Of a DNA stretch of 64,000 bases, positions 8,152-16,785 are shown one piece after another. Under the pieces are notes generated by a model. It did no database searches and was not told where the DNA came from. It was given only the letters and a program-made list of their open reading frames with translations. Source of the DNA: Brevundimonas goettingensis (GTDB lineage Bacteria > Pseudomonadota > Alphaproteobacteria > Caulobacterales > Caulobacteraceae). The position numbers and the translations under genes are program-made. The stretch is from contig NZ_CP062222.1 in assembly GCF_017487405.1 (NCBI RefSeq), positions 2,651,001 to 2,715,000 of the forward strand, read 5' to 3'. Numbering within the stretch: the stretch's first letter is position 1; the number at the start of each line of letters is the position of its first letter.

Positions 8152-8847
8152 ATGACCATCACGACCGTAGGCCTCGATGCCGATGACACCCTCTGGCACA
8201 ACGAGACCATCTTCCGCCTGACGCATGCCCGGTTCGTCGACCTGCTGGACGACCACGGCGACCTCGAAACCATCGAGACCCGGCTGGCCGAAGTCGAGCG
8301 CCGCAATCTTCGCCTCTACGGCTACGGGGTGAAGGGTTTCACCCTGTCGATGATCGAGACGGCGATGGAGCTGTGCGACGGCGGCGCCCCGCCCGAGGTG
8401 GTGCGCGAGATCCTGGCCGCCGGACGCGAGATGCTGGCCCACCCGGTCGAGACCCTGCCCGGGGTCACCGAGGCCCTGGCCGCCCTGTCGGAGAAGTATC
8501 GGCTGGTCCTGATCACCAAGGGCGACCTGATGGATCAGGAGCGCAAGGTCGCCGCCTCGGGCCTCGGCGAACTGTTCGCGGCGGTGGAAATCGTCTCGGA
8601 GAAGGATCGCGGCACCTATGACCGCGTCTTCGCCCGCCACGGCACCGGCCCGGCCGAGGCCGTCATGGCCGGCAACTCCATGAAGTCCGACGTCCTGCCG
8701 GCGCTGGAGGCGGGCGCCTTCGCCGTCCACATCCCCTATCACGTCACCTGGGCCCACGAACTGGCCGACGCGCCGGAGGGCCATCACCGCTATGGCGCGC
8801 TGGAGACTATCGCGGCGCTTCCGGCCTGGATTGCAGAGCGGGCCTGA
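8152..8847 (+). CDS. HAD-family hydrolase
   Basis: 231 residues. Haloacid dehalogenase-type phosphatase: motif I LDADDTLWHNE with nucleophile Asp9 and Asp11, motif II in VLITKGD, motif III lysine and motif IV in GNSMKSDVLPALEAG. The helical cap (residues about 20-90) makes it a class I cap protein, close to phosphoglycolate phosphatase or pyrimidine 5'-nucleotidase-like enzymes. Substrate not predictable. The open frame begins earlier (8122), but ATG 8152 gives the standard N-terminus MTITTVGLDADDTLW. It follows the hydrolase gene by 42 bases and may be cotranscribed. Confidence 0.87.
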   Translation: MTITTVGLDADDTLWHNETIFRLTHARFVDLLDDHGDLETIETRLAEVERRNLRLYGYGVKGFTLSMIETAMELCDGGAPPEVVREILAAGREMLAHPVETLPGVTEALAALSEKYRLVLITKGDLMDQERKVAASGLGELFAAVEIVSEKDRGTYDRVFARHGTGPAEAVMAGNSMKSDVLPALEAGAFAVHIPYHVTWAHELADAPEGHHRYGALETIAALPAWIAERA

Positions 8848-9278
8848 CCTCAGGCGTGAGGTGTGAGTGTCAGTAAACGCACTGACAGACTGCCAAACAC
8901 TGCCAACGATCACCTTCTTGATCAAAGACTTAGCTTCTCCACCATAATCGACACTGCCAGATTATGCGAAATCGACGCCGCCACAGGCGGATTGGAACGC
9001 GGTCACGCGCTATCCTTGTCGAAGAGTGTAACCGTTGTTTAGACGGCGCCAGGTCGAGACGCCTCACATTTCGCCAAGCCACTGTATTTATTTTGTGTTT
9101 TTGCGCCTGTGATGCACTGTCGGCGGCCGACATTCCCGCGGGGCCCGGACGTAAACCACGCCGTCGACAATAGAGGGTTGCCCCCCCCCCCCGTCTTTAG
9201 ACGGGCCGCTTAACCGACAACCTGAACGCCCCCGGCCGCGAATCCACGCGACGCCGGTCGTTCGCGCGAGACCGCCCC
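8848..9278. other. Non-coding stretch with hairpins and a 12-C tract
   Basis: No convincing gene. Contents: a hairpin at 8868-8887 (arms TGTCAGT / ACTGACA, 6-base loop) just after the HAD gene; a direct repeat CTGCCAA at 8890-8910; a moderately AT-rich block at 9070-9110; a run of twelve C at 9181-9192; and the short hairpin CCCGTCTTTAGACGGG at 9190-9205. A 69-residue open frame (8964-9173) has no ribosome site and no recognisable features. The region presumably holds the promoter of the RraB-like gene and carB. Confidence 0.5.
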
Positions 9279-9581
9279 ATGTCCGAGCATGACGAGAAAG
9301 ACGCCGCCGTCCGCGCCGCTCTCGCCACGCATGGCGACACGGGCGTCACGCCGCGCCACACCCTGTTCTACTTCTACGGCGAAGGCGACCACGACGACCT
9401 GAACGAGGTCGCCCGCCGCGCAGGCTTCATTACGCGCGGACAGGACGAGATGACTGTCCTCGAAACGACCATACCGGTGGACGAGGAGGCCTTCGCCCCC
9501 ATCTCCGCCATGATGCAATCCTGGGCCGCGGCCTTCCAGCTCGACTATGACGGCTGGGAGTGCGCGGTCGTGACCCACTAG
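9279..9581 (+). CDS. RraB-like regulator of ribonuclease E
   Basis: 100 residues, acidic and soluble. It resembles the RraB family (PF06877), whose founding member binds and inhibits RNase E: the segment [24 protein letters not shown] matches the family's strand-helix core and ends with the characteristic [12 protein letters not shown]. Short length is normal. It lies 20 bases upstream of carB on the same strand and probably shares its promoter, which in turn lies in the 430-base non-coding stretch upstream. Assignment as an RraB-family fold is fairly sure; actual RNase E inhibition in this organism is inference. Confidence 0.75.
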   Translation: MSEHDEKDAAVRAALATHGDTGVTPRHTLFYFYGEGDHDDLNEVARRAGFITRGQDEMTVLETTIPVDEEAFAPISAMMQSWAAAFQLDYDGWECAVVTH

Positions 9582-9601
9582 TTCAAGACCAAGAGGCCCA
9601 G

Positions 9602-12600
9602 ATGCCCAAGCGTACAGACATCCAGTCGATCCTGATCATCGGCGCCGGCCCCATCGTCATCGGCCAGGCGTGCGAGTTCGACTATTCCGGCGTCCAGGCC
9701 TGCAAGGCGCTGAAGGCAGAGGGCTATCGCGTCATCCTGGTCAACTCCAACCCCGCCACGATCATGACCGATCCGGAGCTGGCGGACGCGACCTATATCG
9801 AGCCGATCACACCGGAGATGGTCGAGAAGATCATCGCCAAGGAACGGCCCGACGCCCTGCTGCCCACCATGGGCGGCCAGACGGCGCTGAACACCGCCCT
9901 GGCGCTGGACGCCTCGGGCGCGCTCAAGAAATACAATGTCGAGATGATCGGCGCGAAGGCCGAGGTCATCGACAAGGCCGAGGACCGCCAGAAATTCCGC
10001 GACGCCATGGACAAGCTGGGTCTGGAAAGCCCCCGCTCCAAGGCCGCCCACACGATGGAAGAGGCGCTGGACGGTCTGGAGTTCGTCGGCCTGCCCGCCG
10101 TCATCCGTCCGTCGTTCACGCTCGCCGGCACCGGCGGCGGTATCGCCTTCAACCGCGAGGAGTTCGAGGAGATCGTCCTGCGCGGCCTCGACCTGTCGCC
10201 GACGACCGAGGTCCTGATCGAGGAGAGCGTCCTCGGCTGGAAGGAATACGAGATGGAGGTCGTCCGCGACACGGCGGACAACTGCATCATCATCTGCTCG
10301 ATCGAGAACGTCGATCCGATGGGCGTGCACACGGGCGACTCGATCACGGTCGCCCCCGCCCTGACCCTGACCGACAAAGAGTACCAGCGCATGCGCACGG
10401 GCTCGATCAATGTCCTGCGCGAGATCGGGGTCGAGACCGGCGGTTCGAACGTCCAGTGGGCGATCAACCCGGCCGACGGCCGCATGGTCGTGATCGAGAT
10501 GAACCCGCGCGTGTCGCGGTCCTCCGCCCTGGCGTCCAAGGCCACCGGCTTCCCGATCGCCAAGGTCGCGGCCCGTCTGGCCGTGGGCTACACCCTGGAC
10601 GAGCTGCAGAACGACATCACCCAGGTGACGCCGGCCTCGTTCGAGCCCTCGATCGACTATGTCGTCACCAAGATCCCGCGCTTCGCCTTTGAGAAATATC
10701 CGGGCTCGGAGCCCCTGCTCGGCACCTCGATGAAGTCGGTCGGCGAGGTCATGGCCATCGGCCGGACCTTCCAGGAATCGATGCAAAAGGCGCTGCGCGG
10801 CCTCGAGACCGGCCTGTCCGGCTTCGACGAGATCGAGATCGAGGGCGCCGACGCCCTGGGCGATGAAGGCTCGATCCGCGCCGCCGTCGTGCGCGCCCTG
10901 GGCCAACCGACGCCCGACCGTATTCGCGTCATCGCCCAGGCCTTCCGCCACGGCCTGACGGTCGAGGAGGTCCACGCCGCCTGTTCCTACGAGCCCTGGT
11001 TCCTGCGCCAGATCGCCGACATCGTGCGCGAGGAGGGTCACGTCAGGGTCAAGGGCCTGCCGACCGACGCCGCCGACTTCCGCAAGCTGAAGGCCAAGGG
11101 CTTCTCCGACGCCCGCCTCGGCCAGCTGACCGGCCAGAGCGAAGCCGACGTTCGCACGGCGCGCCGCGACCTGTCGGTCCGCCCGGTGTTCAAGCGCATC
11201 GACACCTGCGCCGCCGAATTCGCCTCGGCGACCGCCTATATGTATTCGACCTATGAGACCGGCGCCCTGGGCCAGATTCCCGAGTGCGAAGCCGAGCCGT
11301 CGGACAAGCGCAAGGCGATCATTCTTGGCGGCGGTCCGAACCGGATCGGTCAGGGCATCGAGTTCGACTACTGCTGCTGCCACGCGGCGTTCGCCTTCGC
11401 CGACATCGGCGTCGAGTCGATCATGGTCAACTGCAACCCCGAGACGGTCTCCACCGACTACGACACCTCCGACCGCCTGTATTTCGAGCCGCTGACGGCC
11501 GAGGACGTGCTGGAGCTGATCGAGGTCGAACGGTCGAAGGGCGAGCTGATCGGCTGCGTCGTCCAGTTCGGCGGCCAGACCCCGCTGAAGCTGGCCCATG
11601 CCCTGCACGCCGACGGGGTGCCGATCCTGGGCACGACGCTCGACTCGATCGACCTGGCCGAGGACCGCGAGCGCTTCCAGCAGATGCTGAACGACATCGG
11701 CCTGAAGCAGCCGCCGAACGGCCTGGCCCGCTCGCACGAGGAAGCCGCCGCCGAGGCCGACCGCGTCGGCTATCCGGTCGTGCTGCGCCCCTCCTATGTG
11801 CTGGGCGGACGCGGCATGATGATCGTTCACGACCGCGAGGGTCTGGACCGCTACGTCGGCGAGGCCATGCGCGTCTCGGGCAATGATCCCGTCCTGATCG
11901 ACCACTATCTGAACCGCGCCACCGAGGTGGACGTCGATGCCCTGTGCGACGACGAGACCGTCTTCGTCGCGGGCGTTCTGGAGCATATCGAGGAAGCCGG
12001 CGTCCACTCGGGCGACAGCGCCTGTTCGATGCCGCCGTGGTCGCTGTCGCCGGCCGTCGTCGCCGAGCTGAAGCGCCAGACCGAGGCCATGGCCCGGGCG
12101 CTCAAGGTGCGCGGCCTGATGAACGTCCAGTTCGCGATCGAGGAGCCGCACTCCGAGAACCCGCGCATCTTCGTGCTGGAAGTGAACCCGCGCGCCTCGC
12201 GCACCGCGCCGTTCGTGGCCAAGACCATCGGCCTGCCCGTCGCCGCCATCGCCGCCAAGGTGATGGCCGGGGTCCCGCTCAAGTCCTTCGGCCTGACCGA
12301 CAAGCCCTATGACCATATCGCGGTCAAGGAAGCGGTCTTCCCGTTCGCCCGCTTCGCCGGGGTCGACATCATCCTGGGGCCCGAAATGCGTTCGACCGGC
12401 GAGGTCATGGGTCTGGACTGGAAACGCGAAGGCGAGGCCGACATGGCCCCCGCCTTCGCCCGCGCCTTCGCCAAATCCCAGATCGGCGGCGGCACCACCC
12501 TGCCGACGGCGGGCTGCGCCTTCGTGTCGGTCAAGGACGACGACAAGCCCTTCATCACCGAGGCCGTCGCGGCCTTGATCTCGCAAGGGTTCAAGATCAT

Positions 12601-12898
12601 CGCGACGGGCGGCACGGCGACCTGGCTCGCCGAGCAGGGCCTGGCCGTGACCCCGGTCAAGAAGGTGCTGGAAGGCCGCCCGAACATCGTCGATGCGATG
12701 AAGAACGGCGAGGTCCAGCTGGTCTTCAACACCACCGACGGCAAACAGGCCCTGCAGGACAGCTTCAGCCTGCGCCGCACCGCCCTGATGATGAAGATCC
12801 CCTATTACACCACCGCCGCCGGGGCGCTCGCCGCGTCACAGGCCATCGGGGCCATCAAGGCCGGCGAACTGGATGTGAAGGCGATCCAGGCCTACTGA
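9602..12898 (+). CDS. carB: Carbamoyl-phosphate synthase large subunit CarB
   Basis: Makes carbamoyl phosphate from ammonia, bicarbonate and two ATP. 1098 residues, normal length. The ATG at 9602 is preceded by AGAGG, and [30 protein letters not shown] is the canonical N-terminus. It contains two homologous halves, each with a pre-ATP-grasp fold and an ATP-grasp domain ([19 protein letters not shown] in the first, [19 protein letters not shown] in the second), separated by the oligomerisation domain. The C-terminal 140 residues form the MGS-like allosteric domain ([15 protein letters not shown]). CarA is encoded about 3 kb away on the other strand. Confidence 0.98.
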   Translation: MPKRTDIQSILIIGAGPIVIGQACEFDYSGVQACKALKAEGYRVILVNSNPATIMTDPELADATYIEPITPEMVEKIIAKERPDALLPTMGGQTALNTALALDASGALKKYNVEMIGAKAEVIDKAEDRQKFRDAMDKLGLESPRSKAAHTMEEALDGLEFVGLPAVIRPSFTLAGTGGGIAFNREEFEEIVLRGLDLSPTTEVLIEESVLGWKEYEMEVVRDTADNCIIICSIENVDPMGVHTGDSITVAPALTLTDKEYQRMRTGSINVLREIGVETGGSNVQWAINPADGRMVVIEMNPRVSRSSALASKATGFPIAKVAARLAVGYTLDELQNDITQVTPASFEPSIDYVVTKIPRFAFEKYPGSEPLLGTSMKSVGEVMAIGRTFQESMQKALRGLETGLSGFDEIEIEGADALGDEGSIRAAVVRALGQPTPDRIRVIAQAFRHGLTVEEVHAACSYEPWFLRQIADIVREEGHVRVKGLPTDAADFRKLKAKGFSDARLGQLTGQSEADVRTARRDLSVRPVFKRIDTCAAEFASATAYMYSTYETGALGQIPECEAEPSDKRKAIILGGGPNRIGQGIEFDYCCCHAAFAFADIGVESIMVNCNPETVSTDYDTSDRLYFEPLTAEDVLELIEVERSKGELIGCVVQFGGQTPLKLAHALHADGVPILGTTLDSIDLAEDRERFQQMLNDIGLKQPPNGLARSHEEAAAEADRVGYPVVLRPSYVLGGRGMMIVHDREGLDRYVGEAMRVSGNDPVLIDHYLNRATEVDVDALCDDETVFVAGVLEHIEEAGVHSGDSACSMPPWSLSPAVVAELKRQTEAMARALKVRGLMNVQFAIEEPHSENPRIFVLEVNPRASRTAPFVAKTIGLPVAAIAAKVMAGVPLKSFGLTDKPYDHIAVKEAVFPFARFAGVDIILGPEMRSTGEVMGLDWKREGEADMAPAFARAFAKSQIGGGTTLPTAGCAFVSVKDDDKPFITEAVAALISQGFKIIATGGTATWLAEQGLAVTPVKKVLEGRPNIVDAMKNGEVQLVFNTTDGKQALQDSFSLRRTALMMKIPYYTTAAGALAASQAIGAIKAGELDVKAIQAY

Positions 12899-12922
12899 TC
12901 GACCGATCAGGGAGATGTTCCA

Positions 12923-13336
12923 ATGACCGACGCCGTGCCGGACGAGAAGGGCCCCTTCTATCACGGCACGCGCGCCGATCTCGGCGTCGACGACGAACTG
13001 GCCGTCGGCTGGAGCTCGAACTACGGCTCGGGTCAGGCCGGATCGTGGATTTATTTCTCGGGCACGCTGGAGGCCGCGATCTGGGGCGCCGAACTGGCGG
13101 CCGGCGACGGCCGTCAGCGTATCTATGTCGTGGAGCCGACCGGCGACTGGACCGACGACCCGAACCTGACCGACAAGAAATTCCCCGGCAATCCGACGCG
13201 GTCCTACCGCTCGCGCCAGCCCTTGCGGATCGTCGGCGAGATCACCGACTGGACTCCGCATCCGCCGGAACAGCTCGCCGCCATGAAGGCCCACATCGCC
13301 CGGCTCAAGGCCGAGGGGATCGAGGCGATCGACTGA
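12923..13336 (+). CDS. arr: NAD+--rifampin ADP-ribosyltransferase
   Basis: 137 residues, typical for Arr. The enzyme inactivates rifamycins by ADP-ribosylation using NAD+. Almost the whole family signature is visible: FYHGTRADLGVDD at 12-24, then SNYGSG, IYFSGTLEAAIWGAELAAG, RIYVVEPTG, DDPNLTDKKFPGNPT and SYRSRQPLRIVGEI. ATG at 12923 follows the carB stop by 24 bases with GGGAGATG upstream, so it is probably read through from carB. No transposon or integron features flank it and its composition matches its neighbours, so it looks like a resident chromosomal gene rather than an acquired resistance cassette. The gene ends before a convergent mnmH. Confidence 0.93.
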   Translation: MTDAVPDEKGPFYHGTRADLGVDDELAVGWSSNYGSGQAGSWIYFSGTLEAAIWGAELAAGDGRQRIYVVEPTGDWTDDPNLTDKKFPGNPTRSYRSRQPLRIVGEITDWTPHPPEQLAAMKAHIARLKAEGIEAID

Positions 13337-13348
13337 GACGGGACGCGG

Positions 13349-14359
13349 TCAAAGTCCCGCCGAGAGACTTCGAATCCGCGTCAGAACATCGGCCTCGACC
13401 GCCGCGGTCGTCGGGCGCACGGCGCGCCGATACGCCGGGTCGTAGTGCTGATCGATCAGCTCGCCCACGAGGGTCTCAAGGTCGCCGGCGGCGGCGAGGT
13501 CGCGCCAGCGGCTGACGGTCGCTTTCGAGAGGTGGCGTGCCAGGCGGCTGAGGATGGCGTCCAGCCGCCCGGCATCGGCGGCGAGGTCGGCGTAGTCCGT
13601 CAGGATTCGCGCGACACGGCGCTCCGGAGGCGGGTCCAGCAGGAACGAGGGCGCGGCCTGCATCGCGGTCCACAGCGAGGGCGGCAGGGTGACGGCGCCG
13701 ATGCGGCTGCTCTCCGCCTCGACGACCACCGGCCGGGCAGGGTCCACATCGGCGAGCGCGGCGTACAATCGGGTCTCGAACAGCTTCTGCGACGGCTGGG
13801 GGCCGAACGCGCCGAACAGGGAGCCGCGATGCCCGGCCAGAAATTCCAGATCCAGCGTCTGGACGCCGTCGGCCGACAGCCGGGCCAGCAGCTCGGTCTT
13901 GCCCGCTCCCGTGGGGCCGTCAATCAGGGTCAGCCGGCACCGCAGCGAGGTCTCATATAGCGCCCGCACCACCTGCCGCCGCCAGGTCTGGTAGCCGCCG
14001 TATACCACGGTCACGCCCCAGCCGACCTGATCCAGAATGGTCGCCATCGCTCCCGACCTCTGGCCGCCGCGCCAGCAGTAGATCAATGGCCGGAAGCTTC
14101 CGTCGAAAGCCGACAGCGGGCCTTCCAGATGCCGGGCGATGTTGCGTGCCACCAGGGCCGCGCCGCGACGGCGGGCGAGGAATTTGGAACCCTGTACATA
14201 TTCGGTCCCAACCTCGGCGCGCTCGGCGTCGTCCAGCACCGGCAGGTTGATCGCGCCCGGCAGATGGTCGAGCGCGAACTCCGACGGGCTGCGGACGTCG
14301 AGGATCGCCGAATAGGCCGCCAGGTCGGCGGGGCCGAGATCGACCGTGCGCTGGATCAA
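13349..14359 (-). CDS. mnmH: tRNA 2-selenouridine synthase MnmH (SelU/YbbB)
   Basis: Replaces sulfur by selenium in 2-thiouridine of the wobble position of certain tRNAs, via geranylation, using selenophosphate from SelD. About 336 residues. An N-terminal rhodanese domain has the active cysteine in LIYCWRGGQRSGAM; the C-terminal half has a P-loop in IDGPTGAGKTELLARL. I choose TTG at 14359 as the start because the selD TGA stop overlaps it (TTGA) and the protein begins with the expected IQRTVDLGPADL; the open frame runs on to 14437 inside selD without a good start. Coupling to selD is the standard arrangement. Start confidence is moderate, function is high. Confidence 0.92.
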   Translation of the reverse strand: MIQRTVDLGPADLAAYSAILDVRSPSEFALDHLPGAINLPVLDDAERAEVGTEYVQGSKFLARRRGAALVARNIARHLEGPLSAFDGSFRPLIYCWRGGQRSGAMATILDQVGWGVTVVYGGYQTWRRQVVRALYETSLRCRLTLIDGPTGAGKTELLARLSADGVQTLDLEFLAGHRGSLFGAFGPQPSQKLFETRLYAALADVDPARPVVVEAESSRIGAVTLPPSLWTAMQAAPSFLLDPPPERRVARILTDYADLAADAGRLDAILSRLARHLSKATVSRWRDLAAAGDLETLVGELIDQHYDPAYRRAVRPTTAAVEADVLTRIRSLSAGL

Positions 14360-15402
14360 AGGATGCGCACACGGGCGGGGCCCGCCGCCACCTGGCCGAC
14401 CACCGCAGCCTGATCGAAGCCGTCGGCCCGCACGCATTCGATCACCGCTTCGAAGTCATCGGCCCCGACGGCGATCAGCAGGCCGCCGGAGGTCTGGGGG
14501 TCCGTCATGAGGTCGCGACGCCAGTCCTCATAGCCCTCGGGCAACTCCACGTCCGCGCCGTAGGCGGCCCAGTTGCGCATCGACGCCCCGGTGCGCACGC
14601 CGGCCCTGATGAGATCGACCACACCCGGCAGGAGTGCAGGCGCGTCAGGCCAGAGGTCGATGGACGCCCCCGACCCGCGCGCCATCTCGAGGGCGTGGCC
14701 CATGAGGCCGAAGCCGGTGACGTCCGTCATGGCATGAACGCCGTCCATCCCGGCCAACCGGGCGCCGACGGTATTCAGCCGGGTCGTCGAGGCGATCATC
14801 GCAGCATAGCCCTCTGCCTCCAGCCGCCCCTGCTTGTAGGCTGCGCTGAGCACGCCCACGCCCAGCGGCTTTGTCAGGATCAGATAATCCCCCGGCCGAG
14901 CCCCCCGGTTTGTCAGGACCCTGTCGGGATGGACCAGCCCCAGGGCGACCAGGCCATAGATCGGCTCCACGCTGTCGATCGAATGGCCGCCCGCGATCGG
15001 CACGCCCGCCGCCGCGCAGACCGCCGCCCCGCCCTGCAGAACCTTGCCGATGGTCTCGACCGACAGGACGTTGACCGGCATCCCGACAAGCGCGAGGGCG
15101 AAGATGGGGGTCCCGCCCATGGCATAGACGTCCGACAGGGCGTTGGTCGCCGCGATCCGGCCGAAGTCGAAAGGGTCGTCGACAACAGGCATGAAGAAGT
15201 CGGTAGTGGCGACCAGGGCCTGATGGTCGTTCAGTCGCCAGACCGCCGCGTCGTCCGAACTCTCGGTACCGACCATCAGGTCAGCGAACGGCGCCGCCAC
15301 CGGCATGGATTTCAGCATCTCGGCCAGGACGCCCGGCGCGATCTTGCAACCGCACCCGCCTCCGTGGGCGAGCGAGGTCAGGCGCGGTTCCGGGAGAGAC
15401 AT
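14356..15402 (-). CDS. selD: Selenide, water dikinase SelD
   Basis: Makes selenophosphate from selenide and ATP. 348 residues. The glycine-rich N-terminus HGGGCGCKI carries Cys17, Cys19 and Lys20, matching the catalytic Cys17 and Lys20 of the Escherichia coli enzyme; it is the cysteine rather than selenocysteine form. AIRS-type ATP-binding and C-terminal domains follow (TDFFMPVVDDPFDFGRIAATNALSD; GLMGHALEMARGS). It overlaps mnmH downstream and, by one base, the symporter stop upstream (TGATG), forming a three-gene unit. No selA, selB or selenocysteine tRNA is in the window, so the visible use of selenophosphate is tRNA modification. Confidence 0.96.
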   Translation of the reverse strand: MSLPEPRLTSLAHGGGCGCKIAPGVLAEMLKSMPVAAPFADLMVGTESSDDAAVWRLNDHQALVATTDFFMPVVDDPFDFGRIAATNALSDVYAMGGTPIFALALVGMPVNVLSVETIGKVLQGGAAVCAAAGVPIAGGHSIDSVEPIYGLVALGLVHPDRVLTNRGARPGDYLILTKPLGVGVLSAAYKQGRLEAEGYAAMIASTTRLNTVGARLAGMDGVHAMTDVTGFGLMGHALEMARGSGASIDLWPDAPALLPGVVDLIRAGVRTGASMRNWAAYGADVELPEGYEDWRRDLMTDPQTSGGLLIAVGADDFEAVIECVRADGFDQAAVVGQVAAGPARVRIL

Positions 15403-16694
15403 CAGATCCCCTCGCCCGCCTCGCGGTCGTCGGCCTCGTCGCGGCCGGCGACGATGCGGGTGGCGCCGAGGTCGGCGGTGACGTTGCCGATGGTGCGGAA
15501 GATGTCGGGCACGACCTCGACCGCCAGCAGCAGGGGCAGGACGCCGATGGGCAGGCCCATGGCCAGGCAGATGGGGCCGATGGCGGCGAAGAAGCTGACC
15601 TGACCGGGCAGGCCGACGGAGGCGACCGAGACGGCGATGGCGGTCAGCCCGCCGGCGACCAGGGCGCCGAGGCTGAGATGCACCCCGTACAGCTGGGCCA
15701 CATAGAGGCAGACGGCCAGATTGGCGACCGGGCTGGTCAGGCGAAAGACGGCGACGGCCAGCGGCAGGACCAGACCGGCGGAGGCCGAGGAGACGCCCAG
15801 CGTATCGCGGGCCCGCTCGACCATCACCGGCAGGCTGGCCAGCGACGACTGGGTCGAGAAGGCCACGACCTGGGCCGGGGCGACGGCCCCCGCGAACCGA
15901 CGCAGACCGATCCGCCCGAAGGCGAGGACGCCCAGATAGACCAGGATGATCACCCCGATCTGGCTCAGGCAGACGATGGCGATGTAGTGGCCCAGCACCC
16001 CCGCCGCCCCGACGCCGGCGCGCAGGCCGACGCCAAGCGCGAGTGCGAAGACCCCGAAGGGCGCGGCCAGCAGCACCCAGTGGACGATGACCACCATGGC
16101 CTCGGCCGTGGCCTCGAAGAAGGCCGAAAGCGGCTGGCGCAGACGGCTCTCAAGCCGGGTCGCGGCGAAGCCGAAGGCGATGGCGAAGACCACGACGCCC
16201 AAGACCCCGTCCTCGGCCGCGGCCTTGATCAGGTTGGAGGGAGCCAGGCTGTTCAGGAAGGCCTGCAGCCCGTCGGTGCGCGCCGCCTCGCCGACGGTCG
16301 CGGCCGTGTCGGCGGGAATGCCCGCCAGAAGGGCGCGGCCCGCCTCGGGGTCGATGGGCCACAGGTTGAGCAGGCCGAGGCCGGCGACGATGGCGTAGAC
16401 GGTCGCGCCCACCAGCATGATCGTGAACACAAGCAGCGCCTTGGCCGCCAGCCGCCCGGTCGAGGCCGCATCTGCGATGGAGACGATCCCGGTCACCAGC
16501 ATGGCGAAGACCAGGGGGATGACGGTGATCCGGAGCGCGTTCAGCCAGACCCCGCCCAGGGGCTCGATGGCGGTGACGATCCGCTCGACCCCGGAGCCCT
16601 GGGACAGGGCGCCGACGGCCAGTCCGAGCACGAGGGCGACGACCACCCAGAGGCTGAGGGAGGTGAAAAGGGTGCGGAGGCGCGATGAGCTCAT
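15402..16694 (-). CDS. Dicarboxylate/amino acid:cation symporter
   Basis: 430 residues with eight hydrophobic segments and re-entrant loops of the DAACS/GltP family, which import glutamate, aspartate or C4-dicarboxylates with Na+ or H+. The family hallmarks are visible: LNALRITVIPLVFAMLVTGI early in the protein, the serine-rich loop FSTQSSLASLPVM, and the NLAVCLY segment of TM7, preceded by FRLTSPVANL. The usual NMDGT-type sequence of TM7 is replaced by TSPVANLAV, so cation coupling may differ from GltPh. The stop overlaps the selD ATG by one base. Start at ATG 16694 lacks a clear ribosome site. Confidence 0.87.
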   Translation of the reverse strand: MSSSRLRTLFTSLSLWVVVALVLGLAVGALSQGSGVERIVTAIEPLGGVWLNALRITVIPLVFAMLVTGIVSIADAASTGRLAAKALLVFTIMLVGATVYAIVAGLGLLNLWPIDPEAGRALLAGIPADTAATVGEAARTDGLQAFLNSLAPSNLIKAAAEDGVLGVVVFAIAFGFAATRLESRLRQPLSAFFEATAEAMVVIVHWVLLAAPFGVFALALGVGLRAGVGAAGVLGHYIAIVCLSQIGVIILVYLGVLAFGRIGLRRFAGAVAPAQVVAFSTQSSLASLPVMVERARDTLGVSSASAGLVLPLAVAVFRLTSPVANLAVCLYVAQLYGVHLSLGALVAGGLTAIAVSVASVGLPGQVSFFAAIGPICLAMGLPIGVLPLLLAVEVVPDIFRTIGNVTADLGATRIVAGRDEADDREAGEGI

Positions 16695-16785
16695 TCGACA
16701 GGCTTAGCACTCCCGCGACGGGAAGCCACCCGCCGACGGTTGTTCGGGGTCTTTCGCGCGGCCAAGCTCATGGTAGGGTTCAGAA

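Noticed and set aside
9578..12586. 1002-residue open frame antisense to carB
   Set aside because: Long antisense frames are expected in high-GC genes; the product is low-complexity (G, D, R, L, H) and carB is certain on the other strand.
14356..15402. Selenocysteine in SelD
   Set aside because: Residue 17 is encoded by a cysteine codon; there is no in-frame TGA.
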